DNA of 64,000 nucleotides from Aphrophora alni (taxonomy: Eukaryota > Arthropoda > Insecta > Hemiptera > Aphrophoridae), in the NCBI GenBank assembly GCA_963513935.1, contig OY740766.1, forward strand, positions 6,231,000 to 6,294,999, written 5' to 3'. Shown in pieces: positions 12,243-24,914 of this stretch. The notes beneath the pieces are model-generated. The model was not told where the DNA came from. It searched no databases and worked only from the letters and a program-made list of their open reading frames with translations. Both the position numbers and the translations under genes were made by a program. Position 1 is the first letter of the stretch, and each line of letters starts with the position of its first letter.

Positions 12243-15200
12243 TAAACTAGTCTATATCAATAACAATAGGTTAGGTTTTATTTATTTATTATGTGACAAA
12301 ATACAGGAAAACAAATATCTTCCCCCCTCCCCTCATGTGCATATTTAGTACACCTTTTCCCACTCTACCAACTTATAGACAATGTTGAATGTTCAAATTA
12401 AAAAAATTGACAATTCCAAGAACTGGCAAACGAGTTCAATTGAGTTAATATTATAAATGTAACTATAAATTAAGAGTTTCATGCAACCATTTAGGTTTGA
12501 TAAAATTACACAAAGGAAGGGTAAAAGTAATGAATGAAATTGTTTTTGTTTTATATGGCCTCTCTTCAATAACTCGCTATGGTAGTTCAATCTCTGTGCA
12601 GTTTTTAAAGTTACTTAAATGCTATCGTAGTTTAGCATCTGGTCTACTTACATGCAGAATTTTAATTTTGTTGAAGGAAATGGATAAGCTAAAACAATTC
12701 CCTTTTTTTCAATTAAGGATATGAACATTTCTTTATAGGATTGCATGTTTTTAATTTCAATGCGAAATATGTATTTATTAGTTACTATATACTATGACAT
12801 AAAGGATTGGACTTGTAACAAATTATTAGAAAATATTATTTCATACAATTTACATTCTAGTGCTTTTTATACATTTTAGAACAATGGGGTAACCTGGCAT
12901 TTAGATTTGAATATAAATCACAATTAATAGTTGTCACAAATAGATAGCTTATACATAATTTGCTTCGGGGAAAAAATAATAATAACGTAAGTAAATTTTA
13001 GTAGAAACACCAATAAAAGAAACCACTTCTGTTCAATAAATTCCAATATTTGGCAAGATAAAAAATAACTATAAAACACTAACATAATTTTACAACTCAT
13101 TTCAGATATAAAGACATATTTATTGTAGATGGTGAAATAGCATACAATAAAATGGATTCAAAACAAAGAAGAAGATATGCACTTTGCTAATAGTTTATAT
13201 TATTAAGATTAATTCAATCTAACATAATGTGTTCCATAATACATTTGAAAATATCTCTCTCTATATATATTGTTTCAAATGGAGCAATGAATACTGTACA
13301 ACTCGGAGCTACAAGATGAATTGTTCCATTAAAAATAATAAGTGAGCGATGTTTTTAAATGTAACATACCACTGCGTATACTATATTAGTGTAAACTAGT
13401 TTTAAGGGTTAAATATGAAAGATAAAAGGGTAAATTGTAAAAGTAACATTGGAAAAAAAATTAATTTTTTACTTAAAATAACAGGGGTGGGGTGTAATGG
13501 TTGGCATGTATTTTTTTTGACACAATAAAACTTACGTTTCTACAAGAAATTGTTTATTTAAATATACATTAAAATATTTGTATATACACATCAGTTACCT
13601 AACAGTCTATATATACAATAAAATCATAAAATAGTATAAAAAATATAAGAAATCAAAATAATAAAAGTAAAGATTATCAAATACTGTTTTGTTTGTATAT
13701 GAGTATTACTTCATAGGAACTCATTTGCGATCAATTAATGTAAAAATTAAAATATTTTTTTTATATAAAAAATTGTAGTAATATTAGGAATTTTTTAAAT
13801 TATTATTTTATTAACTGTACACAATTCTTTTTAGTCACATTTTCTTGACAATTTCTAATAATAATTTTGTTACTTTTGGAGATAAAAACAACTGCAAAAA
13901 ATATGTTTAACGTGTTCTTGAAAGAAGAAGGATAGTAACTCCAGTTTATAAATATACCGTACTGATTATAAATGTCTTTATACCTGGCTATAAAATTCTG
14001 TGGAAAAAAAGAATAAAAAAACCAATAGAGCGTTCCAAAATGGTCAATGATTACATTTTCCAACTAAATAGCCAAACAAGCTCCAAGCTTTTTTAACGCT
14101 AAAATATTATGTTTTAAAATCTCACTTCTGACAGCAAAGGAAAATTTTGAAGAAAACTCCAATTTATAGGAAGTAGAAACAACATCAATACAAAATTAGC
14201 TGTTTGCAGCTACTTCAACCTAAAGTGGTATTTTACCCACTTATTTTTATATAAATATGTATTGCCTAGTATTGAAATTTAAAAAAAATTAAAACATCTT
14301 TAAAAGGTTTCATAGAATTTTGCAAACTTCAATAGGTTTCTAGACAAGAGTCCCCTATATCAAATTTCAACCCCCAATGTTAATTTAGGTGACCGCTATT
14401 ATATTTATGCAAAGTTAAATGGCATACAGTATGTCAAAAACCATTTTTACAGATTTCTAAGATCATAAATATTTAAGATAAATAAATAATAAACAGACAT
14501 TGAATTTCTTTATGCAACCATGATCAACATTCCTATTTGTTGATATAATGTCTGATAATATTTGTGAAAATAATTTTCTGTCTCATCAATAACAAAATGA
14601 TTAAAAGAAACAACAAGAACAAGTGATTAACAAAGTAAAGTAACATTATACATTATCTCTTAATCAATCTATTTCAATATTAATCCTAATTTAAGCAAAC
14701 CAATCCTCTCATAGAAATGGTAGTCCTATAATCATAGCTCTAACATTACAATTGGCTGGGCATTACTACAATCACAAGTTCACATATTCAAAGAAAATAT
14801 TTTTTATAAAATTTTGTAGTCAATAACATAAAAATAGAACAAAGTTCACACGCTTTTGTACTTACTTTTAAATTTAATTGAAAACAAACAACTTAATTAT
14901 GGTTTTATTTTATATGTAAATTAAATTTATTAAATTAAAACCTATTTGATTTTGTACAAGTTTTATTAGTTTTGTTTTTCCTAAACTTTCATTTATTTTA
15001 TGCATTTTTTAAATAGTTAAGCTGTGTGTATAATTTTACTGAAGTTCTCAATAATTTCTCTCATTAAATAATTAAAAAAATAAAAACTATCTCCATATCG
15101 CAAGTAAAAGAATGTAAAACTCGTAAAACCAGTTTTCACATTCACAGTTTCCGGACAGCCTTAACAAAAATATTGATCACAAAAATTGCTGATAAAAAGA

Positions 15201-15445
15201 TAAGAAGTTCCAAGCGTGTGACTATGCCATTGTTAATATTTAATTCATGATGTTTAACTTTTACATATTGTTTCCTTTGTGTGCTATGTAATGTCTTTGA
15301 GTACAAAAAACATAAGTGGAGAAGATTAAAACCGTAAACACAAGGCTCTCTTGACAAACGTCATAGAAAAATTATAAAATTGATTCTCTGTTCCGAGTAT
15401 TTTTATTACAGTTTTCATAAATTTTTGCTCATTTCAAATGAATTA

Positions 15446-15449
<4 letters not shown>

Positions 15450-15476
<27 letters not shown>
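15450..15476 (+). repeat. (ATT)n microsatellite
   Basis: Nine uninterrupted ATT/TTA units in tandem. Confidence 0.85.
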
Positions 15477-18400
15477 GGTTATTTATTTTGGATATTAAAC
15501 AGCAATAAATGATTTTATAAATAAAAGTAATAGCCTACAAATTTACAGTGTCAAATAAATAATTTCATGTATTGAAGCTCACAAAATGAATTTTATTTTA
15601 CTTTTTAAAACAGTGAAAACAATATTCTATTTATCAAGCTTTTTACTGGTCTATTTATTTAACTTATATTAAGATGAAAGAACTAGATTTTTTTTTTTTT
15701 TTAAAGTGAATTCCACCAACATATGATGCCTAATGTTGTGTTTAAAATATCGCTCCCCTTTGTTTTAAATTGGACGATTCATACATGCATTTTTGCTGAA
15801 ATAGGCAATATTTACTATATTTATAAGCAAATGAACAATCGAGTAAAATGAGTGATAGTGTGTGCTCAGCTCGAGTTTTTCAAGTTTTGGTACGTAGGCT
15901 GTGATGTAGCCATAATCTAATAGATTATCCTGCGAAGTATTGTTTTTAGTGTTATGATTTTTCATAACATTCTCGTTATTTTTAAATTGTTTTTAGCTCA
16001 TTAAATTTAATTCGCGTTGTTGTACAAAATAGCTGTTTCTCAATCGTAAATATACATATAACAATATAGAACAGCAATTCATATATATGTATTGTACAAT
16101 TTGATAAAAAATAAGAAATCTTTATGCATCCAGTACGAATTACCATATTGTGGACATCAGCAGTGCAATGTACATACTACTATATTGATATGAACTGAAC
16201 TGAACTGATCTAAAGTTTTTATACTTTTATTTTCTATTAATTTTAATTTAAGTTATACGGTTTGTATTTTATCACTGTTACTATCAAAATATATATCTGC
16301 AAATCTAACTGAAAAAGCTTTCAGTTTTTTAACTAATATTTAATTAAATGTGCAAGAACAACAATAAAGTCTCAAAATGCTGACATTCATACTAGAAAAA
16401 AATCTGAAAACATCAATTAAGTTTTTTCTTAAACTTCCATTGAATTTTTTAAATTTTTATTGATAGGCTCACTAATAGAGGTAAAATTAATTATTTTTTA
16501 AATAGGCTAGCATAACTTCAACAGTAAAAAAAAATAGGAATGAACTAGTTGCCTATTTTTACCTTGTTTTTGTATTTACCGTTTTGGTTATAACCACAAG
16601 CTAAATAAAAGAAAGTAAAATAACTTACCTAAGTTTAAAGCTATTATTGCCTTAGAGTTTCTTAATGTTTTATTGTACAAAATAGGCCTATGATTTTACT
16701 AACAAAACAACAAACATATTTACAATCATATTTTTATTAGATCTTTCATATGAGGAAAACTTAACTTGAAAAGCGTCATAAGTTTTTTTAAAATGTATAC
16801 GCCTACGTATTATTTATATAGTTTAGCTTGTTTACAAGAGCAAAGGTTATCCTCGTCAGCGTGAACCTGCCAGTCCACTTACAGTTTATCCTCGTATTAT
16901 CTAATATACAATCACATACTAAAAAATAATAATACTAATTTTAATTTACAACATCTTGCAGATCAACAGCATAGAAATATATATATATATAATATATTGT
17001 ATAAACGTAAAAATAAATTCTATTGAATATGTATTAAAATTGCTACAAAGTATTTAAAAATTACTAGAGGCAAAAGCCATCTTTGAGTATTAACGTTTTG
17101 CATAATATTTTTTTTAAGTATACCGATATAATAATATATAGCCTGTAATAATTTCACATTCTATTTGTTTTACCTTGCATGAAATTTGACTTAAAATGAA
17201 ATTAATAAATAACAAAAATAAACTAATTTAATTCTTAGTACTGACAATCATTGCATTCACTGATAAGTTATGAGTTCATTCATCTAAATATAAGTCCTTT
17301 GTGAAAATTAATACTTTTTGAAATTTTATTTTAGAATTACTAAGCGTATGATTAACAATGCTTTAATTTGAAAAGGGAAGAGGAGGATAGCATTCCAATT
17401 GCTTGTCTGAGAAGAAAAATTTTTGTTTTTGTTTTTGTACTCAAAGAAAGAAACACATTTATAGATAGTGACATGGGTAGCTTAATTACTTATTTGTAAA
17501 AGATAGAGAAAACACTGAACTTTCTAGGAATCAAATTTTTTTGTCATAGATTAAAAATTTCCTTTAAATCTTTGCATTTTAGGTTAAAACAAAAATTTTT
17601 GTTCCATGTAGACTGTTCTCTAAATCTTTCTCAATAATAACTCGGGGAAAACCACTAGAAACTTAAAATTTTGTCAAATTAGTTATTAATTAAATGTTAA
17701 ACAAATCTTGTAAAATTTATATTTTGTTAAAAGAGTAACAAAAGTTCTAATTACATAAATTATTCTCTCATACCAAATATTACTTCTTAGACACAAGAAA
17801 TCTTCATTACAAAATTTGAATGAAACTTGGTTATCAGTTAGAGCAACAGATTCCATTATAGACTGATGGACACAGAAGACAATGTATAGGCTACTCTTAA
17901 AGCTCATTGAATACAAAATGTACTTTTCCAAAAAAGATCAAAATAATAATTTAGAAAATAGTTTTTACATCATTAATACATACACACTATGAATATGGGA
18001 AAAAACACTGGCATGAGGATTAATCAAAACAGTGTACCGTATTTGTCGATATGGCTATTTGAAGGAAATTAAAGAAAATTGAATTGAAGTGTAACAACAA
18101 TATATGTATTACATGAGTGACCAACTAAAAGGTCTAAATAAAAATTTAAAATATATATAATCTTTATAGGCATGAACTATTAATAAAAATGATTCTGAAA
18201 ACATCTGACGTTACTCTTAGACATGTAGATCCAAATTGTATTAGGGCATATTTTTATTTCCTAAAAATAACCAATAATTTCATCTTAAGTCAAATTTTTT
18301 AGTAGGTAAAGCATAATTATTGTTCATTTTGGAATAGGCTACTTATTGTATTACAATAAATATATATCTTTTGGACAGAACAAGTACATGGTAAATATTA

Positions 18401-18737
18401 TTTTGGGATTATATATCTCCCACAACCAGACAGTTATATACAATATCAGACCATTTCGAAGAGAGCTAAAATGTTAACAAATTATACACTACAACTACAG
18501 AATATATCGCATTTTGTAGGTAATGTTTAGGTAATATTTGAAGAATACTGAATCCGGTTATCATAACTAACTGATAACAAAAAAGCTATAAACATTATAA
18601 TACCTAAGCCTGACTACTAAAACTTAGCAAAATAAGAGCCGAATTAGACCGCTTTTAAATCACAACACGGACTTGTCGATTCCACTAAAACATTTAACTA
18701 CAGGAACATCTAATCCAGGATATCACGACTGGATAAG

Positions 18738-18743
18738 TTTATT
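18738..18743 (-). terminator. Candidate poly(A) signal of the PRRT-like gene
   Basis: AATAAA on the minus strand, about 47 bases past the stop codon of the PRRT-like frame. It is the first canonical signal downstream. Confidence 0.6.
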
Positions 18744-18789
18744 TCGCAAAAATACAAAAAATATACAACTATCTTTACGTATAAATAAC

Positions 18790-21024
18790 TCACGTGAAGT
18801 CTTCTCTTAGATGAGCCACATTAGGCGGAGAAAACGTGTCATCTTCTTGTTGTAGTTCGGCATCTGCCAATGACCGAAACCGAACAAAACCATTCTCTGC
18901 AACGAGCATGGAAGGTGAAGGTTGTAAACGTCTGTCGTAAGGTACTAAAGTACCACAGATGGATTTACTCAGTTCTTCTTCTATAGGATGTTTCTTCAGA
19001 GAACGCCTCTCCGTTGTATGAGCAATCATATGATTTCCTGTATGTAAATTATTTAAAGGGAAAGTATCATCATATACTTGCTTCCCTGTTCGAAGTGAAT
19101 AATTATGTATTGCTTGATTAGAACTACAGATTGCTGGGTATATATCATCGCCTTGTCCTCCTTCACTTCCTCGAGGTGTTGTAGCACCACATGAAAATAA
19201 CGCAAACCCTGTTGAAGAGTTATGACTTTGGGTTTCTTTCTCTGCTTCACATCGTAACGGTTGCACTCCAGCCCATGACATTAAGAAACACATTGATATT
19301 TCAATAACTCGAACTGAAAATTGAAATCCCCATAATAGCCATAAATGTGGCGGCTCTTCTCCAAGTACTTCATATACGCCAAACATACCGTATAGTTGAA
19401 CTGCAGCCATAAGAAGACTTAACATGGCTGTTGCTAATGTTACACGAACAGCATGAGCAAGCGTAGGACGATGTGAATCTGAGAAAACGGAACCAAAAAT
19501 ATTTCCCTGTTTACGCAAAGACGAATGTGATAGCGACTTATAAAGGTAGAGATATGAAAGACCGAGAGCAACACATAAAATTACAAAAAGGCATTGACAA
19601 ATTAATGGTAAAAGAGTAGCATAAGGAGTTGTATTTGAACATAAATCAACACTAATGCAAAGTACTAAATGTGCAATAATAAATAATGCAAGCACAGAAG
19701 CTCTCTGAAGTTTATTGCTGACAACTTTGACTTCACCAGCCAAAAGAAGAAATAAAAATAAAATTGCAAATGATGAAGTTAAGAGAGGAAAGACCACATT
19801 AAGAAGAAGATGAGATACTGGAACCGGTAAAGAGTGGTTTATGTTATAGGCATCGTAAAACAAATAACCACTTCTTAAACATCCTATTAAAAGTAGAAAC
19901 CCATGAAGAGTTAGAAAATATCCACGGGTTAGAAGTCTTTTGAAAGAACTTATCCTTATTATATTGAATAAGGAACAAACAGCGAGTATTGTGAAAAGAA
20001 TTGCAATTAAATACACATGAATATCCCACGCAATACCAAGAACCTGTCGTATTCTAGGTTCTGGTTCAGCTGAATGTGCGACTTCTGGAGGATCTTTTGC
20101 CGCTTGCGGTGGCTCTGTAACCTGAATTGGATGGTCTTCGTATGTTGCCTTTGGTGATGTTGTTGGCTGAGATGGAGGTGACGGAGGATTTATTTCATGT
20201 TTAACACTTACCGACTGAACTTTCTTTTCTATTACTTCGGGTGGCTTAATACTAGGAGGGATTAAACTTTTAACAACTTCTTGTTTAATTGTTCGTGGAG
20301 CTTTGGACTCGGGATCAAACCTTGGCCTTTCTAGAATATCTTGTAAAATATCATGTTTACGACCACTTCCACCAGATAAAATACGAGATACACTAGGATA
20401 AGGGAGTATAGGAACAAAGTCAAATGTTTCATTGACAGATCTTGAATTAGTTGTTGTTGTACTTGTCGTATCAGAAAATGGTATATCCGCAACTTTCTTA
20501 AAACTGGGAGTATTTAATGTTTTTTTACGAGTATCTTGAACTGGAAGATCTGGAGGTCTGATTGGAATTAATTCTATTTCTGATGGTAAACGGAGAGGCG
20601 GAGGAGGAATAGGCCTCCTACTTCCGACACTGGCACTATCTGAATTACTGCCTCTTAATGTAGGTTTATCGGCAAATGGATTAAGGAACTCTGGAGGTAA
20701 TGGTGGTGTGAAAAAAGCTCTGCTTGGAGGTGCATATGATGGCATTTCTCTCCCGCTTGGACTTGTTGGTACAGGTACTGATGGATATCGTGTTGTATGA
20801 GGTACAGGTACAGTTGGTGGTGTCCTGGCACTTCGAGATCCTGGCAAAAATTTGGCAGATCCAGGTTTGGATGCTAAAGTTTTATTAAATATATCAAATG
20901 CATCACTGTCATGTAATAATCGTTTATCTAACACCATTGCACTACTTGTATTGTCATCTGCTCTAGTATAAGTTTTGAAAAAAGTTAGTGTAAACATTAA
21001 AATAACTATTGAAATATACACCAT
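18790..21024 (-). CDS. PRRT3/4-like proline-rich seven-pass membrane protein
   Basis: The frame is open for 775 codons from 21117; I choose the internal ATG at 21024 (residue 32), because it begins a typical signal peptide (MVYISIVILMFTLTFF, then cleavage near TRA-DD). The mature part has a long Pro/Ser/Thr-rich region (about residues 95-350 in the longer numbering, with PIPPPP and many PP pairs). Seven hydrophobic segments follow at about 368-388, 399-422, 435-461, 471-491, 500-526, 556-581 and 590-617, then a hydrophilic tail of about 155 residues. This order and the spacing of the membrane block match the animal PRRT3/PRRT4 family, whose molecular role is poorly known; plasma-membrane location is inferred. 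Coding is intronless. It is divergent from ALG3, with about 1.5 kb between the start codons. The family call is from remembered architecture, not an alignment; an orphan seven-pass receptor is the alternative. Confidence 0.75.
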   Translation of the reverse strand: MVYISIVILMFTLTFFKTYTRADDNTSSAMVLDKRLLHDSDAFDIFNKTLASKPGSAKFLPGSRSARTPPTVPVPHTTRYPSVPVPTSPSGREMPSYAPPSRAFFTPPLPPEFLNPFADKPTLRGSNSDSASVGSRRPIPPPPLRLPSEIELIPIRPPDLPVQDTRKKTLNTPSFKKVADIPFSDTTSTTTTNSRSVNETFDFVPILPYPSVSRILSGGSGRKHDILQDILERPRFDPESKAPRTIKQEVVKSLIPPSIKPPEVIEKKVQSVSVKHEINPPSPPSQPTTSPKATYEDHPIQVTEPPQAAKDPPEVAHSAEPEPRIRQVLGIAWDIHVYLIAILFTILAVCSLFNIIRISSFKRLLTRGYFLTLHGFLLLIGCLRSGYLFYDAYNINHSLPVPVSHLLLNVVFPLLTSSFAILFLFLLLAGEVKVVSNKLQRASVLALFIIAHLVLCISVDLCSNTTPYATLLPLICQCLFVILCVALGLSYLYLYKSLSHSSLRKQGNIFGSVFSDSHRPTLAHAVRVTLATAMLSLLMAAVQLYGMFGVYEVLGEEPPHLWLLWGFQFSVRVIEISMCFLMSWAGVQPLRCEAEKETQSHNSSTGFALFSCGATTPRGSEGGQGDDIYPAICSSNQAIHNYSLRTGKQVYDDTFPLNNLHTGNHMIAHTTERRSLKKHPIEEELSKSICGTLVPYDRRLQPSPSMLVAENGFVRFRSLADAELQQEDDTFSPPNVAHLREDFT

Positions 21025-22495
21025 TTTAACTGATTCTAACCAGAATCTATTTCTAATGATAAATTGCATTGTAATACTATTACATTGCACAATAAAAGTA
21101 TAAAAACTTACGTACATAACAATGTTTGTAATATATGCTTGAATTCACTATGAAAATGTATGTATATTTTATCCACAACATTTACAAACACGACTCAATG
21201 AAGCCTGGGTATAACCTAACTGTTAACATTGTTGAAGTCAGCCTAATAAAAACTTGTGTTTTCCAAGTAGAAGTATAGGGCATTATTAAATGTTATTTGT
21301 AGAATATATATGCTCAACATTATTAAAACAACACTATATCAAATGTAGCAACCTACATGACAGTCTAAGTAAATTATAACACAAATCACTCATTTTTAAT
21401 ATTTGTTTGGGTTAAGCCTAGACCCAACCTGTGCTACATTCTGTTATAAAGGTTTTTATTTTACCACTTTCTCCACTAATATCATGATTACAAATCACAC
21501 AATATATAACAATTCAAGATGATGATGTTGATATACACAAATATAACAAGTAATGCACACTCTTTGAAATCACAGTAATGTTACATTCCATTGTAATGAA
21601 ATAGGCTTAACCTACTTGTCATTCCGAGCCTATTGGCACTGCAAGAAAGCAATTCATAAAACGTATGTAAACAACAACCTTATATATTATCGACTAAACC
21701 AAATACTTTGAGCGTTATAAAATTATGCGAAGGCAAAAATAAACCTGTAATTAAACGCACTCAAACAACATAGCTCCAAATTAAACAATAACTTCCACAA
21801 AAAACCATAAGATTGAAAATCTGGCCTGCGGCCATTTGCATTTTACTAGCACTAGGGGAAAACTAGTTTCTAAGGAGACATTACATCAAGTGGTCCCATC
21901 TTCAATTTAAAAAATAATTGTATAGTCCATGAAGAATTTATACAGAAGAGTTGAAGTAATTTCCAGTTACAATGTTTAAGAAAAGTATTTATATGTGTGA
22001 TTACTACAAATATATAAATAAATTATGGATATCCTACGTTATAATTCAACAACGTTATAATACGTTATAATATAATATATAATATAATATCCTACTTCAA
22101 CAAAACAAAATAATTACTGCTATTACAAATGCCTCAAATAATATCATATTATTAATGTATTAAATAAACAAAATAACGTACTAAACACATTATTATGTAA
22201 AAACTGTTGATATCTGTATACAATATTGTGATAAGAAACAACTTCATAATAATATGTTATTTGTTTTAAAAATTTCTCAACACAAGTTCGAAATCTCGTC
22301 GCTTGTGATCAGCTGGTTGGCAGGATGGCAGGTTACCTCGTGTGTGTCGTCGTATTTACATTCCACATTCCATGCCGACAGTGGAAAAATGGTTGTTTTG
22401 TTTTGTACCTTGGGGACGAAAATAGATTTTCCGATAGAAAATATTGTTCATCAATCTAGGTCGAATTATAGACAACAAATTTAATTGTGTGAAAT
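21025..22495. promoter_or_regulatory. Shared upstream region of two divergent genes
   Basis: This 1.47-kb gap separates the start codons of the PRRT-like gene (leftward) and ALG3 (rightward), so both promoters must lie here or be supplied from inside it. No clear TATA box or initiator could be fixed for either. On the minus strand at about 21111-21106, GTAAGT follows an in-frame ATG-TAC; it looks like a splice donor, so the PRRT-like mRNA may have a small 5' intron ending just before the chosen start. A short AT-rich palindromic stretch lies at about 22065-22092. Confidence 0.45.
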
Positions 22496-23791
22496 ATGGC
22501 TTCTACAAGAAAAAGTAATAAGTCATTATTAAATCAGTTTCTGAACATATTTAAGTCTTCCTACAAGAATTATGTTAACAAACATTTTTTGCTGTCACTA
22601 GTTTTTGATCCCAGGAAACTAAGTATAGTTGCAATATTAATATTAGTGGCTGAAATAGTTGTAAATGTACTAATTATTAATAAAGTTAGATACACTGAAA
22701 TTGATTGGATTGCTTATATGCAAGAAGTAGAAGGTGTAATAAATGGTACCTATGATTATACACAATTAAAAGGTGATACAGGACCTCTAGTTTACCCTGC
22801 AGGATTTGTCTATATTTTTACAATATTGTACTTCTTAACACAGCATGGTAGGAATATTCAATTAGCTCAATACATATACCTGATATTTTATATAGTTACA
22901 TTATATTTAGTGTATAAAATTTATAATAAAAGTAAAAAAGTTCCTCCTTTTGTATTGCTATTGGCATGCTGTACTTCATATAGAATTCATTCGATATTTG
23001 TATTAAGATTGTTTAATGATCCTGTTGCTATTTTACTCTTATACTTAGCAATAAATTTGTTTTTGGATGGCTATTGGTCTATTGGAAGTGTTATTTATAG
23101 TTTGGCAGTATCTGTTAAAATGAACATTTTACTTTACTCACCTGCACTTTTACTTGCATACTGGGCTTGTTTAGGTGTTAAAAAAACTTTATTACAGTTG
23201 TTTATTTGTGCTTTTGTACAGTTAATTTTGGGCCTTCCATTTATCCTTAGTAACCCTTATGGTTATATTAAAGGATCTTTTGATTTGGGTCGTGTTTTTC
23301 TTCATGAATGGACTGTTAATTGGAGATTTTTACCAGAAAGTATATTTACAAACATTTATTTTCACTTGCTACTTCTTGTTATTCATTTATGCCTGCTAAT
23401 ATTATTTTCATTATCATGGAAAATGTATCTAAAAAGTTATGCCGTTTTGAAGAGAGTGGGTGACCAAGTAAAACCTCAGCTACGAAAGAAAGAACTGGTG
23501 AATATGGATACCAGCTCACAGTTGTTTCTTCTCCCAATGTTCACATCAAATTTTATTGGTATAGTATGCAGTCGGTCATTACATTATCAGTTTTATGTTT
23601 GGTATTTCCATACGCTGCCTTATCTTCTGTGGTCAACTTCATATTCAACCACGTGGCGACTTGTCATCATGGGGGTAATTGAATTATGTTGGAACACTTA
23701 TCCATCTACATTTTTAAGCAGTGTTGCTCTTCACATTTGCCATGTCATTATTATTTATGGTATTTATAAAAATAAACATAAGAAACCCTAG
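22496..23791 (+). CDS. ALG3: Dol-P-Man:Man5GlcNAc2-PP-Dol alpha-1,3-mannosyltransferase
   Basis: ALG3 adds the first dolichyl-phosphate-mannose-derived mannose, in alpha-1,3 linkage, to Man5GlcNAc2-PP-dolichol on the luminal side of the ER, during assembly of the N-glycan precursor (GT58 family). The 431-residue frame is close to the family's usual length. Visible landmarks: a membrane segment at about 43-62; TEIDW at 67-71 followed by GDTGPLVYPAG at 93-103, the luminal loop typical of the family; SVKMN with LLYSPALLL in the middle; HEWTVNWRFLP at about 270-280; and SRSLHYQFYVWY near 358-370. About ten hydrophobic segments are visible. The tail ends in KHKKP, which fits a KxKxx ER-retrieval signal. 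The start has A at -3 and no good in-frame alternative. The coding region has no intron, so a retained retrocopy is formally possible, but there are no breaks. Confidence 0.96.
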   Translation: MASTRKSNKSLLNQFLNIFKSSYKNYVNKHFLLSLVFDPRKLSIVAILILVAEIVVNVLIINKVRYTEIDWIAYMQEVEGVINGTYDYTQLKGDTGPLVYPAGFVYIFTILYFLTQHGRNIQLAQYIYLIFYIVTLYLVYKIYNKSKKVPPFVLLLACCTSYRIHSIFVLRLFNDPVAILLLYLAINLFLDGYWSIGSVIYSLAVSVKMNILLYSPALLLAYWACLGVKKTLLQLFICAFVQLILGLPFILSNPYGYIKGSFDLGRVFLHEWTVNWRFLPESIFTNIYFHLLLLVIHLCLLILFSLSWKMYLKSYAVLKRVGDQVKPQLRKKELVNMDTSSQLFLLPMFTSNFIGIVCSRSLHYQFYVWYFHTLPYLLWSTSYSTTWRLVIMGVIELCWNTYPSTFLSSVALHICHVIIIYGIYKNKHKKP

Positions 23792-23811
23792 ATATTGTCC
23801 AAGACAAAATA

Positions 23812-23817
23812 ATTAAA
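23812..23817 (+). terminator. Candidate poly(A) signal of ALG3
   Basis: ATTAAA, 20 bases after the stop codon; a second ATTAAA lies near 23884. No canonical AATAAA follows the stop within the next 100 bases. Confidence 0.4.
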
Positions 23818-24900
23818 TTTTGAAATATGTATTATTCATTTTATATAGGTTTGTTGGTTTTTTAAAGACTCAAAAAACAAGATTATTAAATATATTTAAA
23901 AATGGTTATATATACTAAAAGTGTTATTTATTTTATTTCACACTTAGTTGTAGGCTGTAATATACATTTAGCGCTAGTAAATATATTTAAAAATAAGTGA
24001 AAGGTTTTCATTATCCGGTGTACTGTACCTTAATTTAAATTAAATTAATTTAAGGCAATTTCTTAGATTACTAATTTTAGTTTTCAACATGATCTTAGGC
24101 TTATGTTTGGCTCTTATCATGTTGTAGATTTATCACATGATGAGAGTTGATCCAACTCTCAAAACAGTGTTTATTACTTTTTATATACATCACATCAAAA
24201 TGCTGTGTGCTCTTTTTTATCCTTTATTATATTTAAAGGGTCCAAGGGAAGAACCTGATAAACACCATTTTAACATTTCATAGGATGAGAGGAGAAAACA
24301 ACTTTAAAATCACATACCACATACCGGTAGCTTTTTATTAATAATACAATACATGACATTTACAGCCACTGAATGATTAATTTGTGTATTTACTACCCTT
24401 TTTTATTTCTATATTATCTAAAAATGACCGAAGAAAATTATATATTAATGACTAAATTCCTTTTATAAAAATGGAAAAAATCTGATAACTCCACTTTACA
24501 AGGAAATAAACATGATAACTTCATTTTATTAGGATATAACGTAATGTTTTAACAATATAATATTGAATTATGTTTATATCCTAATTGATCAAATAAAACA
24601 ATGTGTAAATCAAAGTTTAATTACTGCAGTTATGATATACAGAAATTCTTTACAATTCAAATAATTAAAGAAGAAGAAAATAAACAGTTTTGATAAGGGA
24701 GGTGAGTTAAATATTTTGCTTTGGGTTCACTGAAGTATATTTATTTATATTTCTCCTTTGTTATTGGCAAAATATCTGTAGAAAGAAAGTAAGACTTTAT
24801 TAAAACAGTAATTATGTAAGTATCAAAACAAAAAGTAAATAAATAAAATAAAACTGAGAAATAAGTACTGGTACTTTTATTAATAGTAGCCTATCTAAAC
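23818..24900. other. No recognisable gene
   Basis: AT-rich intergenic sequence downstream of ALG3. I see no coding, terminal repeats or RNA gene. Confidence 0.4.
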
Positions 24901-24914
24901 AATTTATAGAACAT

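Larger units (their letters stand above)
11030..18737. other. Long non-coding stretch, downstream of the PRRT-like gene
   Basis: About 7.7 kb with no supported gene. Open frames here are short, AT-driven and without recognisable motifs. Items seen: a hairpin near 12186-12242, an ATT microsatellite at about 15450-15476 and a short TA run near 16979-16992. No transposon could be delimited. Confidence 0.45.
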
